Of a stretch of DNA of 64,000 nucleotides, positions 42,845 through 50,365 are shown in pieces (the stretch's first letter is position 1; every line of letters begins with the position of its first letter). Where the stretch lies: assembly GCA_963735885.1 (NCBI GenBank), contig CAVTMP010000008.1:62001-126000 (forward strand), in the 5' to 3' direction. This DNA is from JBBSBL01 sp963735885. Its GTDB lineage: Bacteria; Actinomycetota; Thermoleophilia; Solirubrobacterales; Solirubrobacteraceae. The notes under the pieces are model-generated. The model was not told the origin of the DNA. It was given only the letters and a program-made list of their open reading frames with translations, and made no database searches. The translations under genes were made by a program, and so were the position numbers.

Positions 42845-43929
42845 GGGCGCTGGCCGGCTGCTTCGCGGCGAGCGCCGCGGGAGCCGCCTGGGTCCTCGGG
42901 GGGTATCCCGCCACGCTCGCCCTCCTCCCCCGCCGCCCGTGGCGGGCGGACGAGCGCGCCCTTCCGCCGGTGAGCATCCTCGTACCGGCCTTCCGCGAGC
43001 GCGAGGCCCTCGGCGCGAAGCTCGCCGCGCTCGCCGACCTCGACTACCCGGCCGACCGCGTCCAGGTCGTCGTGGCGGTCGACGAGGATGCGCCGACCGC
43101 GGACGTCGCGCGCGCGAGCGCGCCGGAGGCCACCGTCCTGTTCGCCGCCGAGCGTGGCGGAAAGGCGGCCGCGCTCAACCGCGCGGCGGAGGTCGCGGAC
43201 GGCGAGGTCGTGGTGCTCACCGACGCGAACAACGTCCTCGAGCCCGGCAGCCTGCGCGCCGCCCTGCGCCACTTCGCCGATCCGGCGGTGTGGGGCGTGG
43301 CGGGCGCCCGCCGCGAGGCCGGGAGCGCCTATGACCGCTACGAGGACGCGCTCCGGCGCCTCGAGACGCGCTCGGGCGACGTGGCGGCGATGAGCGGCGA
43401 GTTCATGGCGGTTCGACGCGAGCGCCTCCCGCTGTTCCCGGCCGACGTGGTCAACGACGACCTCTGGCTCCTCTGCGCCCTGGTCCGGGCGGGGGGCCGG
43501 GTCGTGTACGAGCCCGAGGCCGCCTCGCTCGAGCCGGCGGTGGCGACCCGCGGCGAGCTCGCCCGCCGCTCGCGGATGGGCGCCGGCCGCCTCATGCTGC
43601 TCGGCGAGCTTCGCGGGCTCCCGCCGGGGTTCGCCTGGCGGCTGGTCTCGCACAAGCACGGCCGCCTCGCGCTCCCGTTCCTGCTCCTCGGCGCGCTCGG
43701 GTCCTCGCTCGGCCTCGCCCGGCGTCCGCCGTACGGGCTGCTCGCCGGCGCCCAGGTGACCGTGTACGGCGCCGGAGCGCTGGCGCTCGCCGGCGCCGCG
43801 CCGCCCGGGCCGGCCGGGCGCGCGGCCCGGGCCGCCGGCCAGTTCCTGCTCGGCAACGCGGCCGTGGCCGCCGGGGTCCTCCGCGGCCTGCGCGGCCGTC
43901 AGACCGCCCGCTGGGAGCCCGTTCGGTGA
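42841..43929 (+). CDS. membrane-bound GT2 glycosyltransferase
   Basis: A 362-residue protein. N-terminal membrane helix, then the GT-A domain with S-I-L-V-P-A-F-R-E-R-E, V-A-V-D-E-D (first Asp pair), T-D-A-N-N (DxD-like) and N-D-D-L (catalytic Asp). Two C-terminal hydrophobic segments follow. It would add a sugar from a nucleotide donor on the cytoplasmic face. GTG 42841 overlaps the methyltransferase stop, and the stop overlaps the flippase GTG. Confidence 0.91.
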   Translation: MRALAGCFAASAAGAAWVLGGYPATLALLPRRPWRADERALPPVSILVPAFREREALGAKLAALADLDYPADRVQVVVAVDEDAPTADVARASAPEATVLFAAERGGKAAALNRAAEVADGEVVVLTDANNVLEPGSLRAALRHFADPAVWGVAGARREAGSAYDRYEDALRRLETRSGDVAAMSGEFMAVRRERLPLFPADVVNDDLWLLCALVRAGGRVVYEPEAASLEPAVATRGELARRSRMGAGRLMLLGELRGLPPGFAWRLVSHKHGRLALPFLLLGALGSSLGLARRPPYGLLAGAQVTVYGAGALALAGAAPPGPAGRAARAAGQFLLGNAAVAAGVLRGLRGRQTARWEPVR

Positions 43930-45416
43930 GCGAGCAGGACTGGGGAGGGGCCACCCGCAGCGGCATCGCCTGGTCGACCACGAGCTTCGTCGCGGGGAAG
44001 GCGCTCACCTTCGTCACGACGATCGTGCTCGCGCGCCTGCTCGTGCCGGCCCAGTTCGGCGTCGTCGCGGCGATCCTCATCTATCTCCAGTTCCTCGAGC
44101 TGATCAGCGACGTCGGGCTCGCGGCCACCGTCCAGTACGAGCAGGAGGAGGGCGTCACCCCGCGGGTCCAGACGGCGTTCACGCTCAATCTCGGGCTGTC
44201 GGTGATCCTGTGCGGGATCGGGGTGGCCGCCGCCCCGCTGATCGCCGACTTCTTCCGCGTGCCGGGCGAGACGGACCTGTTCCGCCTCGCCGCGCTCAAC
44301 CTCCTGTTCCGCGGCTCGGCCAACATCCACGACGCGCTGCTGCTGCGCGAGCTCGCCTTCAACCGGCGCATCGTCAGCCAGCTCTGCGGCCAGGTCGTCC
44401 GGGCGCTCGTCTCGATCGCGCTCGCGATCGCCGGGCTCGGCGCCGCGGCCCTGGTGATCGGCATGCTCGTCGGCACCCTCGTCTGGAGCGCCGTGCTCTG
44501 GGTCATCACCGGCTTCCGCCCGAGCGGCGAGATCGAGCGGGGGGCGGTGCGGCCGATGCTCACCTACGGCGGAGCCGCCTCGGCGCTCGAGGTGATCGCC
44601 GTCGTGGCGACCCGGATCGACGTCGTGACGATCGGCCGCGTGCTCGGCGAGACGGCGCTGGGCCTCTACACCATCGCCTACCGGATCCCCGAGCTGCTCA
44701 TCGAGAACGTCGCCTGGAACGTCTCGATCGTCGCCTTCCCCGCCCTCGCCCGCAAGCGCATGGCGGATCAGGAGGGCATGGGCCCGGCGGCGATGCGGAT
44801 CGCGCGCTACCAGGTGCTCTACGCGGCGCCGCTCGCCACCTGGCTCGCGGTGCTGGCGACGCCGCTCATCGTCGTGCTCTTCGGCCCGAAGTGGACCGAG
44901 GCCGGCGGGGTGATGTCGGCGATCGCCGTGATGGTCGGGATCTCGTCGATCGCCTATCCGCTGGGCGACGTCTTCAAGGCGCTCGGCCGGCAGCGGGTCC
45001 TGATCGGCCTGAACATCGTGCAGCTGCCGCTGCTCATCGGGGCCATCGTGCTCGTCGCGGACGAGGGCATCGTGGCCGTGTCCTGGGTCCGCGCCGCCGA
45101 GATGGCGCTCTTCACCGGCTCGATCGTGTGGTTCGCGACCCGGCTGCTCGACGTCCGGCTCCGGGGCGTGGCCGCGGCGTGCTGGCCCGGCGCCGCCGGG
45201 GCGCTCGGCGTCGCGCTGGGCGCCGGCGCCGTCCGGCTCGCCTGGCCGGCGAACGCGGTCGGCCCGCTGATCGCCGGGACGGCCGCGGGCCTGGCCGGCG
45301 GGCTGCTCGCGCTCCGCCTCCTCGCGCCGGGCGCGCTCGCCGAGGCCCGGGGTCAGGCCGTCGCGGTGCTGCGCCCGCTCTTCCGCGGCCGGGGCCGCGA
45401 CCTGCCCGCGGTGTGA
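43926..45416 (+). CDS. Wzx-type oligosaccharide flippase
   Basis: A 496-residue polytopic protein (MOP superfamily, PST family) with about 12-14 helices, opening G-I-A-W-S-T-T-S-F-V-A-G-K-A. It moves undecaprenyl-linked repeat units across the inner membrane to the polymerase. The GTG start overlaps the GT2 stop. It is the last gene of the operon starting at 38802, and a 480-bp repeat-rich region follows. Confidence 0.91.
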   Translation: MSEQDWGGATRSGIAWSTTSFVAGKALTFVTTIVLARLLVPAQFGVVAAILIYLQFLELISDVGLAATVQYEQEEGVTPRVQTAFTLNLGLSVILCGIGVAAAPLIADFFRVPGETDLFRLAALNLLFRGSANIHDALLLRELAFNRRIVSQLCGQVVRALVSIALAIAGLGAAALVIGMLVGTLVWSAVLWVITGFRPSGEIERGAVRPMLTYGGAASALEVIAVVATRIDVVTIGRVLGETALGLYTIAYRIPELLIENVAWNVSIVAFPALARKRMADQEGMGPAAMRIARYQVLYAAPLATWLAVLATPLIVVLFGPKWTEAGGVMSAIAVMVGISSIAYPLGDVFKALGRQRVLIGLNIVQLPLLIGAIVLVADEGIVAVSWVRAAEMALFTGSIVWFATRLLDVRLRGVAAACWPGAAGALGVALGAGAVRLAWPANAVGPLIAGTAAGLAGGLLALRLLAPGALAEARGQAVAVLRPLFRGRGRDLPAV

Positions 45417-45437
45417 GGGCGGCGTTCCGATGTTCTC

Positions 45438-45528
45438 GGCCCCGGCGAGGGTGCGGGCGTCAACGGCGGCAGGGAACGGGGCGGTTGACGGCCCCGGCGA
45501 GGGTGCGGGCGTCAACGGCGGCAGGGAA
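45438..45528. repeat. 39-bp direct repeat, two exact copies
   Basis: Copies at 45438-45476 and 45490-45528 begin ggccccggcgagggtgcggg and end cggcagggaa. They are separated by 13 bp (period 52). Confidence 0.75.
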
Positions 45529-45627
45529 GGGTGCTGTTGTGCCACCCGCGTGACGGACTCGGGACGGCCGTCGAGCCGCCGCGCCGGACGACGCGGAGCG
45601 CGATTAGCGTCGCCTGGCGGGCAAGAT

Positions 45628-45694
45628 CGCGTCCGCATCGCTTTGCCGGCGGACGCGGCTGCGATTTGCACCGCATAGCGGGCAGAATCGCAGC
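45628..45694. repeat. two adjacent hairpins with related outer sequence
   Basis: Hairpin 1: cgcgtccgc (45628-45636) pairs with gcggacgcg (45649-45657). Hairpin 2: gctgcgatt (45658-45666) pairs with aatcgcagc (45686-45694). Around them a unit close to gcgggcaagatcgcgtccgc recurs with changes about 60 bp apart. It is less GC-rich than flanking DNA and could be a structured RNA end or a mosaic palindromic repeat. Confidence 0.55.
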
Positions 45695-45729
45695 CGCATC
45701 ATCAGGGCGCCCCGAGGTGTTGGCCTCCC

Positions 45730-45851
45730 GGCGCCCCGAGTCACACCGCAGCGCTCGGGCCCCAACCGCTCACCCTTCCTGGCCGCCGTCTCGGCGCCCG
45801 AGCCACACCGCGGCGCCGAGGCCCCGACCACTCACCCTTCCTGGCGGCCGT
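45730..45851. repeat. degenerate 59-60-bp direct repeat
   Basis: Copies at 45730-45789 and 45793-45851 share ggcgcccgag, cacaccgc and the 20-bp block ctcacccttcctggcsgccg. A further partial copy of the opening (gcgccccgag) lies at about 45708. Confidence 0.6.
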
Positions 45852-45896
45852 GACCACGTCCGCGCAACCGCGGCGCCCGGGGCCGACACCGCGCCC

Positions 45897-47250
45897 TCAG
45901 GACGAGAACACGCTGCGCGACAGCACCCGCATCCGGTCCCACGGGATGCCGTCGCTCGGGCGCCGATCGATCCCGTCGCGGGTCGCGTCGGCGCGGGCGT
46001 CGCGGATCAGGTTCCCCCAGTACCCGGCCGGCGGGCTCCCGGCCGCGCTCGACCAGTCGCCGGTCCCGCCGTAGCGACGGTCGAGCTCCATCATGAACGA
46101 GTAGAGATCCGGCCCGCCGCTGCCGTCCACGGCGATCGCGCCGTAGCGCTGCAGCGCACGGCAGATCATGCGCAGGTAGCGCGTCTCGGGGCCGCTCGGG
46201 CTCCGCCCCGGGACGGTGCGCCGGTCGCAGTCGACGCGGGGGTCGAGCTGGAGTCGCATGCCCATGTCGAGGGGCTCGTTCCCCGACTGGTCGCTCTTGA
46301 CGGCCGGCGCGCGGAAGCCGCCCGAGATCGGGCCCGCGAAGCGCAGGGCGTGCTCGATCTCGCCGCTTCGGACCTCCCAGGCGCGGATGAGCCCCGCCCA
46401 CGGCAGTCCGCTGCCCGTGCCGTAGCCCACCAGCGGGGCGCCGTCGCTGTCGCGGCCGAGGCGGAAGACGCCGAAGCCGGAGGCGGTGACCCGCCGGGCC
46501 GCCCGGTCGATGCGCGCCTTCCAGAGCCGGAGCTCGACCCGGGGGCCGAAGTCGAGGCTGCTCGGATCCTGGACGTCGAGCGGGGCGTCGCCGGAGACGG
46601 GCCCGCCGGGCGTGGCCTCGGCCGGGATGCGCCAGCGGAGGTGGTGCCCGTCCGCGACGACGTCGTAGACCGGATCCGACGGGTCGGCCACGTAGATGCC
46701 CGGCACCCCGTCGTGGTCGAGCAGGGCGACGCGCTCGCGGCTCATGCTCCGAACCATGCTGGAGACGACGGCCCCGGACGCCGGGTCGGTGCTCGTGCCG
46801 GCCGGGATGGGCTCGTTGAACGCCCCGGCGCGGTCGCCGCCCATGCGGTAGGGCTGGCGGAAGGGGCTGACCGCCCCGAAGTCGACGACGGGCCGGCTCT
46901 CGGCGCCCGCGACCAGTCCCGCCAGGGTCCGGCGGGACTCGCGCGCGTCGCGCGCGACGGGGCGGCGGCGCCGATGGCCCCGGGATGCGCGCCGGTGTCC
47001 GCGGCGGCGGGCCGCGCGGTGGCGGCGGGCCGCGCGGTGGCGGCGGGCCGCGCGGTGGCGGCGGGCCGCGCGGTGGCCGGACGCCCCGGCGAGACGGTGA
47101 GCCGACGCGGTCGACGCGGTCGACGCCGCGGGTCGCGGGGCCGGCGGCGGCGCGCGCCGCCGTGCCGAGCAGGGCCGTCGCGAGCAGCACGCCGGCGACG
47201 AGGACGGCGGCGGCGAGTCGGGTGGCGCGTTCGTGGTGGCGGGTCGTCAC
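45897..47250 (-). CDS. secreted protein of unknown function, frame broken
   Basis: GTG 47250 opens a signal peptide (A-A-A-V-L-V-A-G-V-L-L-A-T-A), cleaved near A-R-A. Four copies of an 18-bp repeat encode P-P-R-G-P-P. The frame must change near 46960-46985 to reach the well-conserved-looking body, which runs from V-D-F-G-A-V-S-P-F through R-L-Q-L-D-P-R-V-D-C and A-L-Q-R-Y-G-A-I-A-V-D to the TGA at 45897. The R-L-Q-L-D-P and A-L-Q-R-Y-G pair occurs in a family of secreted bacterial proteins that I cannot name functionally. Its position in the glycan locus suggests an extracellular glycan role. Confidence 0.62.
47003..47074. repeat. four 18-bp tandem repeats encoding Pro/Arg/Gly
   Basis: Exact or nearly exact units ggcggcgggccgcgcggt at 47003-47020, 47021-47038, 47039-47056 and 47057-47074. 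They code for a rigid Pro-rich stalk after the signal peptide. Confidence 0.75.
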
Positions 47251-47621
47251 GGTGCTCCGTGGGCAGCCGGGCTGTCTGCGGGGAGACCCCTGGCGGTGTC
47301 GCCCACCTCGCGGCGGGCGGTGATCGGGACGGCCGGGAGGTCGCAACACCCCGTGTTCCGGTCCACTGGGGGAGTCGGCGCCCGCGCGCCGCGGCGGGAC
47401 CCGAGGCTCGGCGTTCTGGACGTCCGTCCGATCCGCGGACGGACGTTGCGTCGCCCCGAGGAGGGGGCCCGGCCGGTGACTAGACTGCCCGGACTCTGCT
47501 GGCCGAGCGCATCGCCAACTCGCCTCGCTGGGAGGACGTCCGGGGACGTCTGCCCCACCGGGTCGCGTGGGCGCTCCAGGGTGCCGCGCTCACCTCGGAC
47601 CGGGCGAGCTGGCGCACGTGG
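47251..47621. other. 371-bp divergent intergenic region with hairpin and possible FkbM N-terminal extension
   Basis: The region separates the secreted-protein gene (minus) from the FkbM gene (plus). It holds an 11-bp-arm inverted repeat at 47420-47446. From 47484 on, the FkbM frame is open and reads like protein (L-L-A-E-R-I-A-N-S-P-R-W), though it has only CTG as a possible start. Confidence 0.5.
47420..47446. promoter_or_regulatory. 27-bp inverted repeat (11-bp arms, 5-bp loop)
   Basis: acgtccgtccg (47420-47430), atccg, cggacggacgt (47436-47446). It includes the motif gacgtccgtccgatc (47419-47433), also found twice upstream of the Calx-beta gene. Confidence 0.5.
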
Positions 47622-48356
47622 ATGGAGTTCCGCGGCGGCGTGGGCCGCCCCGCCGCGATCCGGCTACGCCAGCTCGGCGGCGGCGAGATCGCGATGCGCC
47701 CGTCCACGGCCGACGCCTGGGCGGTGGCGACGACCCTGCTGCCGCCGAATCACCTCCCGCCCCCGGAGCTCGACCGCCGCGCGATCCGCACCGTCTGGGA
47801 TCTGGGAGCCAACATCGGGGTGAGCATGGCCCACCTCGCGATCTCCTGCCCGCGCGCCCACATCGTGGGGCTCGAGCTCGAGCCCGAGAACGCCCGGCTC
47901 TGCCGCCGCAACGTCGCGCCCTGGGCGGAGCGCTGCACGGTGATCGAAGCGGCCGCCTGGACGAACGACGGGGAGATCGCCTTCACGGGCGAGCCCGCGG
48001 CGTCGGTCGGCTACCACGTCAGCGCCGACGGCGAGGCCGACGGGGGCGCGGGCGCCGGCGCCCACTCGGCGCGGGCGCTCTCGCTCGACACGGTGCTGGC
48101 CGCGCACACGCCCGGCGAGACGGTGGACTACGTGAAGATGGACATCGAGGGCGCCGAGGCGGCCGTGCTGACCGAGCGGACCGGCTGGGCCGAGCGGGTT
48201 CGCGCGATGACCGTGGAGGTGCACGAGCCCTACACCGTCGAGGCCTGCGTCGCGGACCTCGAGCGGCTCGGTTTTCGGGCCCGGCGGGACCCCTCGTTCC
48301 GCGGGATCGACGGCGGAAAGCCGCCGGTCATCGCCGTGCGCGACCTGCCGGGGTGA
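47622..48356 (+). CDS. FkbM-family methyltransferase
   Basis: A cytosolic SAM-dependent O-methyltransferase of the FkbM group, common in polysaccharide loci, where it methylates sugar hydroxyls. ATG 47622 gives 244 residues. Motif I is W-D-L-G-A-N-I-G near residue 63 and V-D-Y-V-K-M-D-I-E-G-A-E is the family hallmark. The open frame extends 46 codons upstream with plausible coding sequence, so a CTG start at 47496 or 47499, or a missed base, may give a longer protein. Confidence 0.88.
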   Translation: MEFRGGVGRPAAIRLRQLGGGEIAMRPSTADAWAVATTLLPPNHLPPPELDRRAIRTVWDLGANIGVSMAHLAISCPRAHIVGLELEPENARLCRRNVAPWAERCTVIEAAAWTNDGEIAFTGEPAASVGYHVSADGEADGGAGAGAHSARALSLDTVLAAHTPGETVDYVKMDIEGAEAAVLTERTGWAERVRAMTVEVHEPYTVEACVADLERLGFRARRDPSFRGIDGGKPPVIAVRDLPG

Positions 48357-48358
48357 GC

Positions 48359-49147
48359 TCAGCCCGCCATGAGCGCCGGCTCGCGCAGCCGCGCCCGCCG
48401 GAAGCCGCCGGCGACCTTGACGCGGAACCGCCAGCCCGCGTCGCCGCGCCAGACGCCGACGCGCGGCCAGTCGAGCGCGGACGCCCGCCGCCGCGACGAG
48501 ACGGCGGCGCCGGCGACGTAGCCGGCTCGGCGCGCCGCCGCAGCCACGCGCGCGTCGACGTTGCCGTAGGGGTAGGCGATCGTGTCGCAGGGTCGGTCCA
48601 GCCGTTCCTCGCAGACCGCCCGGGAGCGGCCGAGCTCCGCCTCGAGCCGGTCGTCGGCGACCCGCGTCAGCCAGGGATGGGAGCAGCTGTGGGAGCCGAC
48701 CTCCCATCCCGCCCCGGCCAGCCGGCGGAGCGCCTCCCAGCTCATCGGGCGCAGCTCGTGCTCGTGCGGGCTCCCGACCCACTCCTCCATCCACGACCAG
48801 GCCATCGGCTCGCCGGCCTCGACGTAGTCCGTGGGGGCGTACACCGATCCGGCCACGCCGAGCCGCTCGAGCACGGGGAAGGCGAGCTCGGCGACCGATC
48901 GCATCGCGTCGTCGAAGGTCACCGCCAGGGTTCGCGGCCACGGGGGCGCCAGCACCGCCTGGCGGAACGTGGTCGCCCGGTAGCCGCGTCGCAGGAGCGA
49001 GCGGAGCTGTCGCTCGAGCGCCGCGGGGTCGACCGACACGGTGGCCGGCCACGTCGGGCTGACGCCGTGGTAGCAGAGGATGAGCACGTCACCGCCGCCC
49101 CGGGGGGGCGCGTCGGGTGACCGGGGTGTCTCAGCGGTCGAGGCCAT
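48359..49147 (-). CDS. polysaccharide deacetylase (NodB/CE4)
   Basis: A 262-residue NodB-domain hydrolase with I-L-C-Y-H-G-V, the catalytic T-F-D-D, and the metal-binding H-S-C-S-H-P motif. I-A-Y-P-Y-G-N supplies the usual Tyr/Pro site. It removes N-acetyl groups from glycans. No signal peptide is evident, as in many exosortase-associated EPS deacetylases. It is convergent with the FkbM gene (2 bp apart) and divergent from GT4 with 48 bp between starts. Confidence 0.91.
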   Translation of the reverse strand: MASTAETPRSPDAPPRGGGDVLILCYHGVSPTWPATVSVDPAALERQLRSLLRRGYRATTFRQAVLAPPWPRTLAVTFDDAMRSVAELAFPVLERLGVAGSVYAPTDYVEAGEPMAWSWMEEWVGSPHEHELRPMSWEALRRLAGAGWEVGSHSCSHPWLTRVADDRLEAELGRSRAVCEERLDRPCDTIAYPYGNVDARVAAAARRAGYVAGAAVSSRRRASALDWPRVGVWRGDAGWRFRVKVAGGFRRARLREPALMAG

Positions 49148-49195
49148 GGCGGCGGAGCCCGATGCTATCCGTGCCATTCGTAGACTGACCCCGCC

Positions 49196-50365
49196 ATGAC
49201 GGCCCCTCCTCCGCCGCGGATCCTGGGGGTGATCGACGGCGCGCCCTACGATCCCGCGACGTGGTCGGGGTCGAGCCGCGGCCTCTTCCGCGCGCTCGCC
49301 CGACGCGGCGCCCTGGCGGGCGCGATCGACGCGCACGCGCCGTCGCTCGCGCGCCTCGGCCAGGCGGCGAGCTTCACGCCGGACCGGCGGCGTTGGCGCC
49401 AGCGCTACACCGGGGGGACCTTCGCGCTCGCCGGCCCGATCCGCCGGGCGCGGACGGCCCGCGCCGCCCGGCGGGCACACCGGGCGGGCCCCGCCGACGC
49501 CCTCCTGCAGGTCGGCGCCTGGTACGACCTCCGCCGGGCCGCAGGCGGGCGGCTGTGCTGCTCCTACCACGACGGCAACCTCGCGACCCTGCTGCGGCGC
49601 CCGGACGTCGTCCTCGACCCGGGCTCCCGCGCCGTCCGCCGGGCGCTCGCGGGAGAGCGGCGCGTCTACGACGACATGGACCTCATCCTCCCGATGAGCG
49701 ACTGGCTCGCGCGCGCCTTCGTCGAGGACTTCGGGCAGGACCCCCGGAAGGTCGTGACGGTCGGCGCGGGAGCGAACCTCGACGAGCTCCCCGACCCGCC
49801 CGCGCGCGCGCCGGAGCACTTCGCCACCCCGCGCATCCTCTTCGTCGGCAAGGGCGAGTTCGCCCGCAAGGGCGGTCCGCAGCTGCGGGCGGCGTTCGCC
49901 TCGCTGCGGGCCGACCACCCGGCGGCCGAGCTGTGGCTCGTCGGCCCCGATGCGCCGGCGGACGCGGCGCCGGGGGAACGCTGGCTGGGGTTCGTCGACC
50001 GGCGCACGCCGTCCGGCGAGGCCGAGCTGCGGCGCCGCTACGCGGAGGCGACCGCCTTCGCCCTTCCCTCCCTCTACGAGCCGTTCGGCATCGCCTTCCT
50101 GGAGGCGATGGCCTACGCGCTGCCGTGCCTGGGCGCCGACGGCTGCGCCATGCCCGAGATCGTCGTCGACGGGGAGACGGGCCTGCTCGCGCCGCCGGGC
50201 GACGCCTCCGCCCTGGCCGCCAACCTGCGCGCGCTCGCCGCGGACCCCGGGCGCGCGCGGACGATGGGCGTCGCCGGGCGCGCCCGGCTCGAGGCCCGCT
50301 TCACCTGGGACGCGGTGGCCGGGCGCATCGTCGAGGAGATCTCCAATCGCCTCGAGCGGCGATGA
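49196..50365 (+). CDS. GT4-family glycosyltransferase
   Basis: A 389-residue GT-B enzyme. The second half shows I-L-F-V-G-K-G-E-F-A-R-K-G-G (phosphate loop) and the E-P-F-G-I-A-F-L-E-A-M nucleotide-sugar site. The N-terminal acceptor domain has a short Y-H-D-G-N motif. The ATG lies 48 bp from the deacetylase start. The stop overlaps the next gene (ATGA), so it is cotranscribed with the second polymerase-like gene. Confidence 0.92.
   Translation: MTAPPPPRILGVIDGAPYDPATWSGSSRGLFRALARRGALAGAIDAHAPSLARLGQAASFTPDRRRWRQRYTGGTFALAGPIRRARTARAARRAHRAGPADALLQVGAWYDLRRAAGGRLCCSYHDGNLATLLRRPDVVLDPGSRAVRRALAGERRVYDDMDLILPMSDWLARAFVEDFGQDPRKVVTVGAGANLDELPDPPARAPEHFATPRILFVGKGEFARKGGPQLRAAFASLRADHPAAELWLVGPDAPADAAPGERWLGFVDRRTPSGEAELRRRYAEATAFALPSLYEPFGIAFLEAMAYALPCLGADGCAMPEIVVDGETGLLAPPGDASALAANLRALAADPGRARTMGVAGRARLEARFTWDAVAGRIVEEISNRLERR

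Larger units (their letters stand above)
45417..45896. other. 480-bp convergent intergenic region, repeat rich, no gene seen
   Basis: The region lies between the 3' ends of the flippase gene (plus) and the secreted-protein gene (minus). It holds three repeat systems listed separately: a 39-bp direct repeat, two adjacent hairpins, and a 59-60-bp degenerate direct repeat. No reading frame here has coding character. Confidence 0.6.

Noticed and set aside
45604..45831. 75-codon minus frame in the repeat region
   Set aside because: Its sequence follows the repeats, has no homologous look and lacks a ribosome site.
45417..45896. CRISPR array
   Set aside because: Repeats occur only twice, with differing lengths and no regular spacers; no cas genes are nearby.
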